64,000 nt of DNA from Pelomonas caseinilytica (lineage in GTDB: Bacteria; Pseudomonadota; Gammaproteobacteria; Burkholderiales; Burkholderiaceae_C), in assembly GCF_021353235.1 (NCBI RefSeq), contig NZ_JAJTWT010000007.1, positions 62,001 through 126,000 on the forward strand. Reading direction: 5' to 3'. The position numbers and the translations under genes were made by a program. The notes under the pieces are model-generated. The model saw only the letters and a program-made list of their open reading frames with translations, did not search any database and was not told where the DNA came from. The number at the start of each line of letters is the position of its first letter. Position 1 is the first letter of the stretch. Positions 54,005 to 64,000 of this stretch are shown here, one piece after another.

Positions 54005-54495
54005 GCGCCGTCTTCCAGCGCCTCGCACAGGGCCGTGAGCCCGGCGCGCACCGTCTGCAGGCGCACCGCCTGGCGGTCGCCGCCGAAGTGTTCACGCCAC
54101 ACGCGCGCCGGGTGGCCGGCCCTCACGAGGGCCAGCCAGACGGTGCCGACCGGCTTGGCCGCGCTGCCGCCGGTGGGCCCGGCGATGCCGGTGACGGACA
54201 GCGCCCAGTCGATGGGCGCATGGGCCAGCAGCCCCCGCGCCATGTGCTCGGCCACCTCGCCACTGACGGCGCCGTGCAGGTCGATCAGCCCCTTGGGCAC
54301 GCCGAGCAGCTCGACCTTGGCCTCGTTGCTGTAGCTGACGATGCCGCGCTCGAACCACTGGCTGGACCCCGCCAGGCTGGTACAGGCCGCGGCGATGAGG
54401 CCCCCGGTGCAGGACTCGGCGGTACCGATGCGCTCGCGCCGCCGCATCAGGGCCAAAGCGATGCGGTCGATCAGTTCGGTCTCTTCGGCAAACAT
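54001..54495 (-). CDS. pncC: Nicotinamide-nucleotide amidase (CinA C-terminal family)
   Basis: A 164-residue enzyme hydrolysing NMN to NaMN in the pyridine nucleotide cycle. TAESCTGGLIAAACT carries the catalytic Ser/Thr region, then SYSNEAKVELLGV, GAVSGEVAEHMARG and SVTGIAGPTGG. It lacks the N-terminal CinA half, as in E. coli PncC. Links to nadV of this window through NMN. Last gene of the thiL-pgpA-pncC operon. Confidence 0.94.
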   Translation of the reverse strand: MFAEETELIDRIALALMRRRERIGTAESCTGGLIAAACTSLAGSSQWFERGIVSYSNEAKVELLGVPKGLIDLHGAVSGEVAEHMARGLLAHAPIDWALSVTGIAGPTGGSAAKPVGTVWLALVRAGHPARVWREHFGGDRQAVRLQTVRAGLTALCEALEDGA

Positions 54496-54498
54496 GGC

Positions 54499-55026
54499 CT
54501 ACCCCAGCAGCGCGCAGACCAGCGCGATGACGGCAAGCGTACAGCCGGCGGCGACGAAATCGTCGATCAGGATGCCCAGGCCCTGCCGCCAGCCGATGGC
54601 GGCGCCGCGCTCGGACTTGAAGAGCCGGTCCGCCCAGCCTACCGGCCCGGGCTTGGCGGCGTCGAAGAAGCGGAACAGGCCGAAGGCCACCGCCTGGCCG
54701 AGCCAGGTCGAGGGGGCGATCAGCCAGAGGATGAGCCAGAAGGCCAGCACCTCGTCCCAGACCACGGCGCTGGGGTCGGGCGTGTTCAGGTGGCGGGCGG
54801 TGACCGTGCAGGCCCACCAGCCGACGAGGGTGCCGATGCCGATGAGCAGCGCCCAGGCCAGATCACCCATCCACGGGGCGATGAGCCAGAAGACCAGCCA
54901 GGCCCAGAGCGTGCCGACCGTGCCTGGCGCCTTGGGCGACAGGCCGCTGCCGAAGCCGAGCGCGATCCAGCGGGCCGGATGGCGGAGCATGAAGGCCGGC
55001 GTCGGCCTCACCGGTGCGGCGCTCAT
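54499..55026 (-). CDS. pgpA: Phosphatidylglycerophosphatase A
   Basis: A 175-residue inner-membrane enzyme releasing phosphate from PGP in phosphatidylglycerol synthesis. FGSGLSPKAPGTVGTLWAW is the hallmark N-terminal motif; VVWDEVLAFWL and FRFFDAAKPGPVGWADR follow. Several hydrophobic helices. Overlaps thiL by 4 nt and is 3 bp before pncC. Confidence 0.95.
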   Translation of the reverse strand: MSAAPVRPTPAFMLRHPARWIALGFGSGLSPKAPGTVGTLWAWLVFWLIAPWMGDLAWALLIGIGTLVGWWACTVTARHLNTPDPSAVVWDEVLAFWLILWLIAPSTWLGQAVAFGLFRFFDAAKPGPVGWADRLFKSERGAAIGWRQGLGILIDDFVAAGCTLAVIALVCALLG

Positions 55027-55961
55027 GGCTTGAAATGGTCGAAGGACCGCAGGCCGTGGTCGACCCGCTCGCCCCGTGCGTCGACGACGCGCAGGCCCGG
55101 CTCGACCTCGATGACGCCGACGCGGGTCAGCGCCACGCCCACGTCGGGCAGGCGCGCGCCCGGCGGCGCCGTGAAGACCAGTTCGTAGTCGTCGCCGCCG
55201 GCCAGCACGCAGGTGCGCTGCAACTCCACCGGCTGGGCGGCCAGCACGGCGCTGCGCGGCAGGGCGTCCACGTCCACCCGCGCACCGACGCCCGAAGCGG
55301 CCAGGATGTGGCCGAGGTCGCCGAGCAGGCCATCGGAGACGTCGATGGCCGCCGTGGCGATGCCGCGCAAGGCCTGGCCCAGGGCCAGCCGCGGCGTCGG
55401 GCATTCCATCGCGACGCGCACCGCCTCGAAGCCGCGGCCCTCGAGGGCCACCGTACCGCGGAAGGCCTCCAACGCCAGCCGCGCATCGCCGAGCCGCCCC
55501 GACACCCAGACCTCGTCGCCGGGCCGCGCGCCGCGGCGCAGCAGGGCCTGGCCCGCCGGCGCCTCGCCGAAGACGGTGATGCACAGGTTGAGCGGGCCCT
55601 GGGTGGTGTCCCCCCCGATCAGCGGGCAGCCGCTGGCGTCGGCCAGGGCCCACAGTCCAGCCGAGAAACCGGCCAGCCAGGCTTCGTCAACGCGGGGCAG
55701 GGCCATCGCCAATGTGAAGCCTCGCGGCGTCGCGCCGCAGGCGGCGAGGTCGCTGAGGTTGACGGCCAGGGCCTTGTGGCCCAGGCGCCCCGGGTCCACC
55801 GTGGACAGGAAATGCCGCCCTTCCACGAGCATGTCGCTGGAGACCAGCCAGCGCGCGCCCGGCGTCGGCGCGAGGACGGCGCAGTCGTCGCCCACGCCCA
55901 GCTCGACGCCGGCCGCCGGGGGTCGCAGGAAAAAGCGCCGAATCAGTTCGAACTCACCCAT
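55023..55961 (-). CDS. thiL: Thiamine-monophosphate kinase
   Basis: A 312-residue enzyme forming thiamine diphosphate from the monophosphate. MGEFELIRRFFLRP start, GVGDDCAVLAP (Mg/ATP aspartates), SSDMLVEGRHF, GGDTTQGPLNL, DVSDGLLGDL and LAGGDDYELVF are all present. The start at 55961 matches the family N-terminus; an ATG three codons upstream is possible. No TPP riboswitch-like leader is seen. Heads an operon with pgpA and pncC. Confidence 0.96.
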   Translation of the reverse strand: MGEFELIRRFFLRPPAAGVELGVGDDCAVLAPTPGARWLVSSDMLVEGRHFLSTVDPGRLGHKALAVNLSDLAACGATPRGFTLAMALPRVDEAWLAGFSAGLWALADASGCPLIGGDTTQGPLNLCITVFGEAPAGQALLRRGARPGDEVWVSGRLGDARLALEAFRGTVALEGRGFEAVRVAMECPTPRLALGQALRGIATAAIDVSDGLLGDLGHILAASGVGARVDVDALPRSAVLAAQPVELQRTCVLAGGDDYELVFTAPPGARLPDVGVALTRVGVIEVEPGLRVVDARGERVDHGLRSFDHFKP

Positions 55962-56052
55962 GGCCCGCATTGTCGGCTTGTGGACATCCACAGCGACCGA
56001 GGCCGACCGCGGTGGCATGATTTCATCCCCGCCGGCCTTCGATCTCCCCGCC

Positions 56053-58350
<2,298 letters not shown>

Positions 58351-58402
58351 CCGCGCTTGCGGGGGGAGAACCGGCGATGCGGCCGGACTCCCCCAATTGA
58401 CA

Positions 58403-58425
58403 GAAGTTTTCAGCCGGAAAACTTC
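58403..58425. repeat. Inverted repeat downstream of maeB
   Basis: GAAGTTTTC (58403-58411) and GAAAACTTC (58417-58425), perfect 9-bp arms around AGCCG. No T-run follows, so it is either a weak terminator/stabilising hairpin for maeB or an operator. It is AT-rich relative to its surroundings. Confidence 0.6.
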
Positions 58426-58471
58426 GTCATGAATCGGTCATAGGCTCAATAAAAACAGGCACTTGCAGGAG

Positions 58472-58489
58472 TGTGAGCACAGGCTCACA
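58472..58489. promoter_or_regulatory. Palindrome upstream of the ribonuclease promoter
   Basis: TGTGAGC-ACAG-GCTCACA, perfect 7-bp arms, 36 bp before the -35 element of the ribonuclease gene. Its half-sites look like CRP sites, but the gap between TGTGA and TCACA is 8 rather than 6, so another dimeric regulator is likelier. Confidence 0.5.
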
Positions 58490-58524
58490 TGAGGCAATTC
58501 CAAACTTCGGCGCCGGGAGCCGGC

Positions 58525-58553
58525 TTGAGCTTTCGGGGTCGCTTCGGTACCAT
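58525..58553 (+). promoter_or_regulatory. Sigma-70-type promoter of the ribonuclease/barstar pair
   Basis: TTGAGC (58525-58530) and TACCAT (58548-58553), exactly 17 bp apart, each 4 of 6 to consensus. The expected start lies near 58560, about 20 nt before the GTG start. Confidence 0.5.
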
Positions 58554-58579
58554 ATCGGTTTTCCGTTCAGGGTAAACCC

Positions 58580-59002
58580 GTGTTTTTGCTCTCGTGGCTG
58601 GCGCGCTCAGGCGCTTCGGCGGTCACCACCGCCCTGCTGCTTTCCGGTTTGGCCGGAGGTGTGCAAGCCAAGGAAGCCTCTCCCACCGCTACGCCCGCTC
58701 TGGCCGAAGTTGCGCTGAGCGAGCTGCCCGTCCAGGCTCAGGAAACCCACCGGCTGGTGCTTGCCGGCGGCCCGTTTCCCTACTCCCAGGACGGCGTGGT
58801 GTTCGGCAATCGCGAGCGCCTGCTACCCCGCAAGGCGCGCGGCTTCTATCGCGAATACACGGTCAAGACCCCTGGCGCGCGCAACCGAGGCGCCCGCCGC
58901 CTGATCTGCGGCGGCACGCCGCCGACCGCGCCTGAAGTTTGTTATTACACCGACGATCACTATGCCAGCTTCAGGCGCATTCGCGCCGGGGCGGCGCGGT
59001 GA
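58580..59002 (+). CDS. Secreted barnase-type guanyl-specific ribonuclease
   Basis: A 140-residue exported RNase of the N1/barnase family. Signal peptide ends near VQA-KEA (residue 30). The catalytic core has GPFPYSQDGVVFGNRE (the barnase FxxDGxxFxNRE-like substrate-binding motif), the general base Glu92 in FYREYTV, basic residues in ARNRGARRLI and the general acid His127 in DDHYASFRRI. All match barnase positions Glu73, Arg83/87 and His102. Cys110 and Cys121 may form a disulfide. The start is a GTG at 58580. The inhibitor gene follows after 56 bp, so the pair may be an export-linked toxin with cytosolic immunity. Confidence 0.9.
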   Translation: MFLLSWLARSGASAVTTALLLSGLAGGVQAKEASPTATPALAEVALSELPVQAQETHRLVLAGGPFPYSQDGVVFGNRERLLPRKARGFYREYTVKTPGARNRGARRLICGGTPPTAPEVCYYTDDHYASFRRIRAGAAR

Positions 59003-59058
59003 AGGTCGGGACAGCGCGAGTTTTGGCAGTTTTGTGACTTGAAAGGAGGAACGCGACC

Positions 59059-59454
59059 ATGCTTTTGCAGACCGTCCGTCCCAATATCGTGCAGGCCATA
59101 CGGGCCTACCGGGTCGAGGACTTGATGCAGGCCGCTCAAGAAGCGGGCCAGCATTTCCTGTACGCCAACCTGTCGGAGGCGCAGTCCAAGCAGGACGTGC
59201 TCGACGGCATCGCGCAGGCCTTCCTCTTCCCCGCTCACTTCGGCAAGAACCTGGACGCCCTGCATGACTGCATGACCGACCTCGTCCACAAGGCCGGCAG
59301 CCAGCCGGGCTTCGTCGTGGTGCTGGAGCAGTTGCCCGACAACGTGCGCTTCGACCGCGAGGCCCGCGAGCAGTTGCTCGACGTCTTCCGCGACACGGCC
59401 GACTACTGGGCCGACCGGAAGGTGCCATTCCGGTGTTTCTATTCTTTTCAGTAG
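59059..59454 (+). CDS. Barstar-family ribonuclease inhibitor
   Basis: A 131-residue cytosolic protein that should bind and block the ribonuclease encoded upstream. The barstar core reads DVLDGIAQAFLFPAHFGKNL, then DALHDCMTDL, matching the FPxxFGxNxDAxxD binding helix whose Asp residues plug the enzyme's active site. The length exceeds Bacillus barstar (about 90) by an N-terminal stretch (MLLQTVRPNIVQAIRAYRVE). AAAGGAGGA precedes the ATG, a much stronger ribosome site than that of the RNase gene, as expected if inhibitor must be in excess. Confidence 0.9.
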   Translation: MLLQTVRPNIVQAIRAYRVEDLMQAAQEAGQHFLYANLSEAQSKQDVLDGIAQAFLFPAHFGKNLDALHDCMTDLVHKAGSQPGFVVVLEQLPDNVRFDREAREQLLDVFRDTADYWADRKVPFRCFYSFQ

Positions 59455-59489
59455 CCCGCTCCCAAGAAAACGGGTCATGGGAGCGGGCT
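59453..59489 (+). terminator. Hairpin at the end of the barstar gene
   Basis: AGCCCGCTCCC (59453-59463) and GGGAGCGGGCT (59479-59489) form a perfect 11-bp stem with a 15-nt loop starting in the stop codon. No T-run follows, so termination efficiency is doubtful; it may protect the 3' end. Confidence 0.5.
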
Positions 59490-59712
59490 GCTGAGGTGGC
59501 CCCGGTGGTTGAGAAACCGACCAAGAGCGCGAAGTCGACGATTGGCAACCCCAACTTCGGCATGAACATGCCGATGATGTGCAGTGCCTTCGACACGTCC
59601 ATGTGGCTGAACGCCGCTTGAACGACTCACCCCCTACCGGCTGACGCCGGCCCCCTCAAGGGGGTGCAGTCAGTGGCCCGGCGAAGCCGGTTCCACGACT
59701 GCTGCTGGAGGA
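59490..59712. other. Intergenic stretch after barstar
   Basis: About 220 bp before rsmA's end. Contains small GC hairpins (CCGGCTGACGCCGG and CCCCCTCAAGGGGG around 59637-59664), similar to the CCCCCGAAGGGGG hairpin before leuS, i.e. REP-like debris common in these genomes. No gene is convincing. Confidence 0.4.
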
Positions 59713-59744
59713 GACAAAGCCCGCCTTTTCAGGCGGGCTTTGTC
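59713..59744 (-). terminator. Terminator hairpin overlapping the rsmA 3' end
   Basis: GACAAAGCCCGCC (59713-59725) and GGCGGGCTTTGTC (59732-59744), a perfect 13-bp stem around a 6-nt loop. It includes the rsmA stop codon and can stop transcripts from both sides, though it ends in TTTGTC rather than a long T-run. Confidence 0.75.
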
Positions 59745-60520
59745 GTTTCTGGGGTTTGAGCCTGCACAGCGAGCGCGAGAGCGACGAACTCGGCCACCGG
59801 CACTTCCTCGGCGCGGCGCTGCAGGTCGAAGTGGCCCGAGTAGCCACGTTCGGCGAGCCAGCGGCCCAGGCTGTGGCGCAGCAGCTTGCGGCGCTGCGAA
59901 AAGGCGCTGGCGACCAGCGCGCCCAGCAGGGCCGGGTCCACGGCCGGGGGTGTCTTCAACGGCAGCATGCGCACGATGGCCGAGTCGACGCGGGGCGGGG
60001 GGTCGAAGGCCTCGGGCGGCACGTCGAGCACCGACTCGATGTCGTAGCGCCACTGCAGCATCACCGACAGCCGGCCGTAGTCCTTGCCGCCCGGGGCGGC
60101 GGCCATGCGGTCCACCACCTCCTTCTGCAGCATGAAGTGCTGGTCGACGACGACGTCCACCGCCTCCAGCAGATGGAAGAGGATGGGCGTGGAGATGTTG
60201 TAGGGCAGGTTGCCGACGACGCGCAGCTTCGCGCCCTTGGCTTCGCTGAGCGCCTGGAAGTCGACCTTGAGCACGTCGCTCTCGATCACTTCGACGTCGT
60301 CCCGCTTGCGCAACCGTGCCGCGAGGTCGCGATCCAGCTCGATGACGGTCAGCGGCTTGTGACGCTGCAGCAGCGGCAGCGTCATCGCGCCCAGGCCGGG
60401 CCCGATCTCGACCAGGGTGTCGCCCGGCTGCGGGTCGATCAGGTCGACGATGGCCTCGATCAGCGCGGTGTCGGTCAGGAAATGCTGGCCGAACCGCTTG
60501 CGCGGCACGTGCGCCTTCAC
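59729..60520 (-). CDS. rsmA: 16S rRNA dimethyladenosine transferase
   Basis: A 263-residue methyltransferase (KsgA) that dimethylates A1518/A1519 of 16S rRNA late in 30S assembly. It starts [26 protein letters not shown] is the SAM motif; [10 protein letters not shown] carries the catalytic [16 protein letters not shown] follows. It lies 34 bp after surA. In many gammaproteobacteria and Burkholderia pdxA sits between surA and rsmA; here it does not. Confidence 0.97.
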   Translation of the reverse strand: MKAHVPRKRFGQHFLTDTALIEAIVDLIDPQPGDTLVEIGPGLGAMTLPLLQRHKPLTVIELDRDLAARLRKRDDVEVIESDVLKVDFQALSEAKGAKLRVVGNLPYNISTPILFHLLEAVDVVVDQHFMLQKEVVDRMAAAPGGKDYGRLSVMLQWRYDIESVLDVPPEAFDPPPRVDSAIVRMLPLKTPPAVDPALLGALVASAFSQRRKLLRHSLGRWLAERGYSGHFDLQRRAEEVPVAEFVALALAVQAQTPETTKPA

Positions 60521-60554
60521 GCCGCCCCGCCACCCGAAGGCCGCAGGGCCCGGG

Positions 60555-61853
60555 TCACTCCAGCCATTCCCGGACTTCGACGAAGGCCTTGGCGCGCAGG
60601 TCGCTCACCCACTCCTTGTAGGCCTCGTCGTACTTCTGCTCGCGCAGGGCCGCGCGGGCCTGCTCGCGCAGCTGCTTCATTTCCACCTCGACGGTGCGGC
60701 GCTCCAGTACCTGGATCAGGTGGACGCCGAAGCGCGACACGACCGGGCCGGAGATGCCGCCCAGCGGCAGAGCGTTCATCGCCTCCTCGAACTCGGGCAC
60801 GAAGCCGCCGGCGCCCATCCAGCCGAGATCGCCGCCCGCCGAGGCGCTGCCGTCCTCGGAGTTGTCGCGGGCGACCTGCTCGAACTTGACCTGGCCGGAC
60901 TCGATCTGGCGCTTGAACTCGGCCAGGCGGCGGGCGGCCACCTCGACCGGCAGCTGCGGCGACACGCGCAGCAGCACGTGGCGGGCATGGGTCTGCACCG
61001 TCTGGTTCAGGGAGGCGGCGCCCTGGCGCTCGACGACCTTGAGGATGTGGAAACCGGCGCCGCTGCGCAGCAGTTCGGGCGCGACCTGGCCGCTCTTGAG
61101 GTTGCGCACGGCGTTGACGAAGATGTCCGGCAGGCGGTCGGCGGGCCGCAGGCCGATCTCGCCGCCCCGGGCCTTGTTGCCGTCCTCCGAGACCTCGCGG
61201 GCCACCTTGGCGAAATCCTCGCCGCCCTTGACGCGGGCCAGGGCCGCCTCGGCACGGGCGCGGCGCTCGGCGACGACGGCCTCTGGAGCGCCCTCGGGCA
61301 CCGACACCAGCACCTGGGCCAGGTTGATCATGCCGCCCTCTTCGAGCGCCGCGCGCTTCTTGTCGAGGTAGGCGTCGATCTCGGCGTCGGTCACCTTGAT
61401 GCGGCCCTGCACCTCGCGCTCGCGCACGCGCTCGGTCATCATCTGGTCGCGCAGGTTCTCGCGGAAGCTCTTGTAGTCGGTACCGTCGAGCTTGAGGCGC
61501 TCGCGCAGCTGGTCCATCGTGAGCTTGTTCTGGGCCGCGACGTTGGCGACGACGCGGTCCAGTTCCGCCTCGTCCACGCGCGGGCCGTTCTCGCGGGCAT
61601 AGGTGACGAGGACGCGGTCCTCGATCAGCGCCTCCAGCGCCTGCTTGCGCAGCCCGGTCGTCTCGGGCATCACCTCGCCGCGCTGGCGGGCCTCCTGGCG
61701 CAGGCGCTCGGTGCGCTGGATGACCTCGCTGGCGGCAACCACGTCCTGGTTGACGACGGCGGCGATGTAGTCCCCCGGCTGCAGCGTGGGCGTCTGAGCC
61801 GAGGCGTTCAAGGCTGCCAGGGCCAGAACAAGGGGAACGAAGCGATGCATCAT
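60555..61853 (-). CDS. surA: Periplasmic chaperone/peptidyl-prolyl isomerase SurA
   Basis: A 432-residue outer-membrane-protein chaperone. Signal peptide [21 protein letters not shown]-terminal chaperone domain ([20 protein letters not shown]), then two parvulin domains ([13 protein letters not shown]...[16 protein letters not shown] and HVLLRVSP...[20 protein letters not shown]). The start overlaps the lptD stop (ATGA). Works on LptD and other barrels, so the overlap is functionally sensible. Confidence 0.96.
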   Translation of the reverse strand: MMHRFVPLVLALAALNASAQTPTLQPGDYIAAVVNQDVVAASEVIQRTERLRQEARQRGEVMPETTGLRKQALEALIEDRVLVTYARENGPRVDEAELDRVVANVAAQNKLTMDQLRERLKLDGTDYKSFRENLRDQMMTERVREREVQGRIKVTDAEIDAYLDKKRAALEEGGMINLAQVLVSVPEGAPEAVVAERRARAEAALARVKGGEDFAKVAREVSEDGNKARGGEIGLRPADRLPDIFVNAVRNLKSGQVAPELLRSGAGFHILKVVERQGAASLNQTVQTHARHVLLRVSPQLPVEVAARRLAEFKRQIESGQVKFEQVARDNSEDGSASAGGDLGWMGAGGFVPEFEEAMNALPLGGISGPVVSRFGVHLIQVLERRTVEVEMKQLREQARAALREQKYDEAYKEWVSDLRAKAFVEVREWLE

Positions 61854-64000
61854 GGTAGGAAGTCTGAACTCGGTGAGCGGTCGGAGCTCAGCCTGCGGTA
61901 ACCGGGCACATTGTCCTTCAAGACCTTGAGGGCGTTCGATCCAAGCTGTGACAGGCCCACCAGCTCCAGTTGCAGCATCAGCCGGGTGTTGGCCTCGGCC
62001 CGCCCGGTGGACAGGCGCTCGACGCCCCAGCGCAGCACCCAGCAGCCGGCGTCGTACTCGAAGCCCATGACCGAATCGGTCAGCCGCTTGTCGCGCAGCG
62101 AGTACTGCACGCGCCCGGCGCTGTACCAGGCGCCCCCGCAGGACTTGCTGTCGGCCCCCCGCGAGGTGACCGGCGTCCCGTAGATCGGCCACTGCCAGGC
62201 CAGCTCCACCTGCTCGCTCTGCGCGCGGGCATAGCGGTAGGCCATGCTGACCGTCTTGAACGGCCCCGGCGAATACCGGGCCCGCATGACAGAGCGCACC
62301 GAGCGGTTGGTCTCGGGGTTGAACTCCAGCGTGCCGTCGGCCCACCACTTCTCGTCGAGATGGGCCGCCGCAGCCAGCAGCAGGTCGGAGAAGCGCTGGG
62401 TGACGGGCTGGCCGTCGGGCGTGACGAACTGGTCGCGGAACAGGAAGCGCTGCACCGCGCCCAGGCGCAGGATCTCCTCGCCCTGGGCCGCGCTGACCCA
62501 GCGGCTGGTGGCGCCGACGCTCACGGCATGCAGGTCCGACACCCGGTCGATGCCCGAGAAGGGGTTATCGGTATAGATGGAGTCAAAGTTGAAGTCCTTG
62601 GCCGCGGCGTCGAAGTTGGGCAGGTTGGCCTGGTCGCGGAAAGGCGTGTTCACGTAGAGCAGCCGCGGCTCCAGGCTCTGGCGCATGTCGCGGCCGAAGA
62701 GCGTGGTGTCGCGCTCGAAGACCCAGCCATGGTCGATGCTCAGCGTCGGAATGACGCGGCCCATGCGGCGGCGGCCGTCCGCCTGGGGGCGGTCCAGGTC
62801 GTAGGCCGCGGCATTGACGGAAACGCGCGGAATGAACCACCAGGCCTCGCCGCCCACCGGCGCGGCCACGTGGCCCAGGGCATGCACCCGCTGGCCGCCG
62901 CGCGCCTGGGCCGCCAGGGCCGAGCCGGGCAGGTCGAAGCGGTTGTACTCCAGCTCCAGCCCGCCCTCCAGCCGCGCCTTGCGGCCCCAGGGGCGGAAGC
63001 TGTCGAGCACCGCCTCGTCGGCCGCCGTCGTCACGCGCACGCCGATCTGCGGACTGCGCTGGTAGGGCGAGTCGAACTGGGCGAGGGCGTCGGTGCCCTG
63101 CAGGGTCTGCCAGCGCTGCAGCCGGGCGTAGGTGTCGATGACGCCCCAGGAGAGCTCGCGCTGCCGGCTGATGTTGAAGTCGCTGGCCAGCAGCCGCGGC
63201 GTCTGGCTCTCGACGCGGCGCGACATGTCCTTCCAGTAGTCGTCGTCGGACACGCGCTCGCTCTTGAGCCGGTAGCGCCAGTCGCCGAAGCGGCCGTCGT
63301 TGTTGAGCTTCAGGTCCCAGCGCGAATGGCCGAAGACGCGGTCGCTGGGCAGCAGGTCGAGGTTGATGCGGCCGGCGTGGCCGGGCTCCAGGTAGCGGAA
63401 CTCGCTGTCCAGGCCCACGCCGCGCTTGGTCATGACGAAGGGCGTGAAGGTCGCATCGCGCTGCGGCGCGATGTTCCAGTAGTAGGGCACGCCGAACTCG
63501 AGGCCGCTGCGGTTGTCCAGGAAGATGTTGGGCGGCAGCCAGCCCGACTTGCGCGCCGAGCTGAGCGGAAAGCTCAGCGACGGCGCCGCCAGGATGGGCA
63601 CGCCCAGGAAGCGCAGCACGGCACCGTCGGCCTGGCCTTCGTTGGCGGCCAGGTCCATGCGCAGCTGCCGGGCCGAGATCTGCCAGTCCGGCTCCTGATC
63701 GCCCGACGCCGGGCAGCTGCTGTAGGTGCCGCGGGTGGCGCTGATGTGCTCGTTGTCGATGAACTTGACGACGTCGGCCTTGCCGGCGCCGCCGGTGGCC
63801 GCCAGGAAGAAGCTCGGCGTCAGGAACTCGCCCTCGAAGCGGGCGACGTACATCTGCAGCAGCGGCCCCGTGAACACATTGCCCTGGTGGTTGATGCGCA
63901 CATGGCCTTCGGCCCGCGCCAGGTCGTCCACGACGTTGTAGTTCAGCTTGTCGGCGTTGAGCGTCAACTCGCCGTAGCGCAGCTCGACGCCGCCCTCGGC
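61850..64000 (-). CDS. lptD: LPS-assembly protein LptD, 5' end outside the window
   Basis: Outer-membrane barrel that inserts lipopolysaccharide. About 716 codons are present; the frame stays open to 64000, so the signal peptide and first residues are missing. OstA-type jellyroll (LTLNADKLNYNVVDDLARAE, GHVRINHQGNVFTG), then barrel strands with FPLSSARKSGWLPPNIF, LEPRLLYVNTPFRDQANLPN and the C-terminal LVGLSQLGSNALKVL. Cys pairs (near SCPAS and SKSCGGAW) fit the disulfides needed for function. First gene in lptD-surA-rsmA. Confidence 0.96.
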   Translation of the reverse strand, partial: AEGGVELRYGELTLNADKLNYNVVDDLARAEGHVRINHQGNVFTGPLLQMYVARFEGEFLTPSFFLAATGGAGKADVVKFIDNEHISATRGTYSSCPASGDQEPDWQISARQLRMDLAANEGQADGAVLRFLGVPILAAPSLSFPLSSARKSGWLPPNIFLDNRSGLEFGVPYYWNIAPQRDATFTPFVMTKRGVGLDSEFRYLEPGHAGRINLDLLPSDRVFGHSRWDLKLNNDGRFGDWRYRLKSERVSDDDYWKDMSRRVESQTPRLLASDFNISRQRELSWGVIDTYARLQRWQTLQGTDALAQFDSPYQRSPQIGVRVTTAADEAVLDSFRPWGRKARLEGGLELEYNRFDLPGSALAAQARGGQRVHALGHVAAPVGGEAWWFIPRVSVNAAAYDLDRPQADGRRRMGRVIPTLSIDHGWVFERDTTLFGRDMRQSLEPRLLYVNTPFRDQANLPNFDAAAKDFNFDSIYTDNPFSGIDRVSDLHAVSVGATSRWVSAAQGEEILRLGAVQRFLFRDQFVTPDGQPVTQRFSDLLLAAAAHLDEKWWADGTLEFNPETNRSVRSVMRARYSPGPFKTVSMAYRYARAQSEQVELAWQWPIYGTPVTSRGADSKSCGGAWYSAGRVQYSLRDKRLTDSVMGFEYDAGCWVLRWGVERLSTGRAEANTRLMLQLELVGLSQLGSNALKVLKDNVPGYRRLSSDRSPSSDFLP

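Noticed and set aside
58472-58489. CRP binding site
   Set aside because: TGTGA and TCACA are present but 8 bp apart, not 6.
59433-59621. 62-codon + strand ORF after barstar, and its antisense partner
   Set aside because: Starts inside barstar, no ribosome site, no recognisable pattern apart from a Met-rich stretch.

Overview
The window is about 70% GC and densely coded, with short ATGA-type overlaps between genes. Gene content and order point to a betaproteobacterium of the order Burkholderiales, probably near the Rubrivivax/Leptothrix/Ideonella group: lptD-surA-rsmA, dapB-exbB-exbD-leuS-lptE-holA, hpf-ptsN-hprK, a PEP-CTERM tail, Bug/TctC-type binding proteins and a two-domain MaeB. This placement is inferred from content, not from a search. 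I found no rRNA, tRNA, CRISPR array, transposase or integrase.

Layout. 0-9 kb: housekeeping and metabolic genes (soluble lytic transglycosylase, NAD-epimerase, GST, proA, Bug protein, UbiH-like hydroxylase, aldo/keto reductase). 9-12 kb: a large membrane two-component-propeller diguanylate cyclase. 12-18 kb: a hydroxy-acid/acyl-CoA locus, with a sigma-54 activator divergent from a GntP permease, a periplasmic binding protein and an unusually long CoA-transferase; the intergenic region carries a textbook -24/-12 promoter. 18-25 kb: hemerythrin, transketolase, a secreted duplicated-domain protein, GAPDH, a GFA-family protein and a CPA1 Na+/H+ antiporter. 25.5-26.5 kb: a gene graveyard (PEP-CTERM tail, frameshifted CapA, TPR tail).

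26.4-34.4 kb is the accessory core. A 7.8 kb regulatory module (two Crp/Fnr-type regulators, PRC-barrel protein, orphan histidine kinase, diguanylate cyclase, KaiC-like ATPase with a small partner) lies between an intact ompA-type lipoprotein gene and a displaced 84-bp copy of that gene's 3' end. This is the geometry left by site-specific insertion at a gene 3' end. The three rightward genes at its left side each have a GTGCGC-N2-GCGCAC palindrome upstream, so they probably form one small regulon run by the twin Crp/Fnr proteins.

34.9-38.2 kb: a YtrA-type GntR/ABC operon with a clear operator, and a ferritin-like di-iron protein. 38.3-38.65 kb: a predicted structured small RNA with a CCUCC-rich (anti-Shine-Dalgarno) loop and a strong intrinsic terminator. 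38.7-46.6 kb: corA, hpf, ptsN, hprK, a NAMPT-type nadV, fur, bamE, dapB, exbB/exbD. 46.7-58.4 kb: leuS, lptE, a 26-bp perfect inverted repeat, holA, a cupredoxin plus GGDEF/EAL pair, pncC, pgpA, thiL, maeB. 58.5-59.5 kb: a secreted barnase-type ribonuclease with its barstar inhibitor. 59.7-64 kb: rsmA, surA and a 5'-truncated lptD, read leftward.

The most interesting items are the 3'-end-duplicated regulatory module with its palindrome regulon and KaiC/cyclic-di-GMP genes, the candidate anti-SD sRNA, the sigma-54-controlled CoA-transferase locus and the barnase/barstar cassette.
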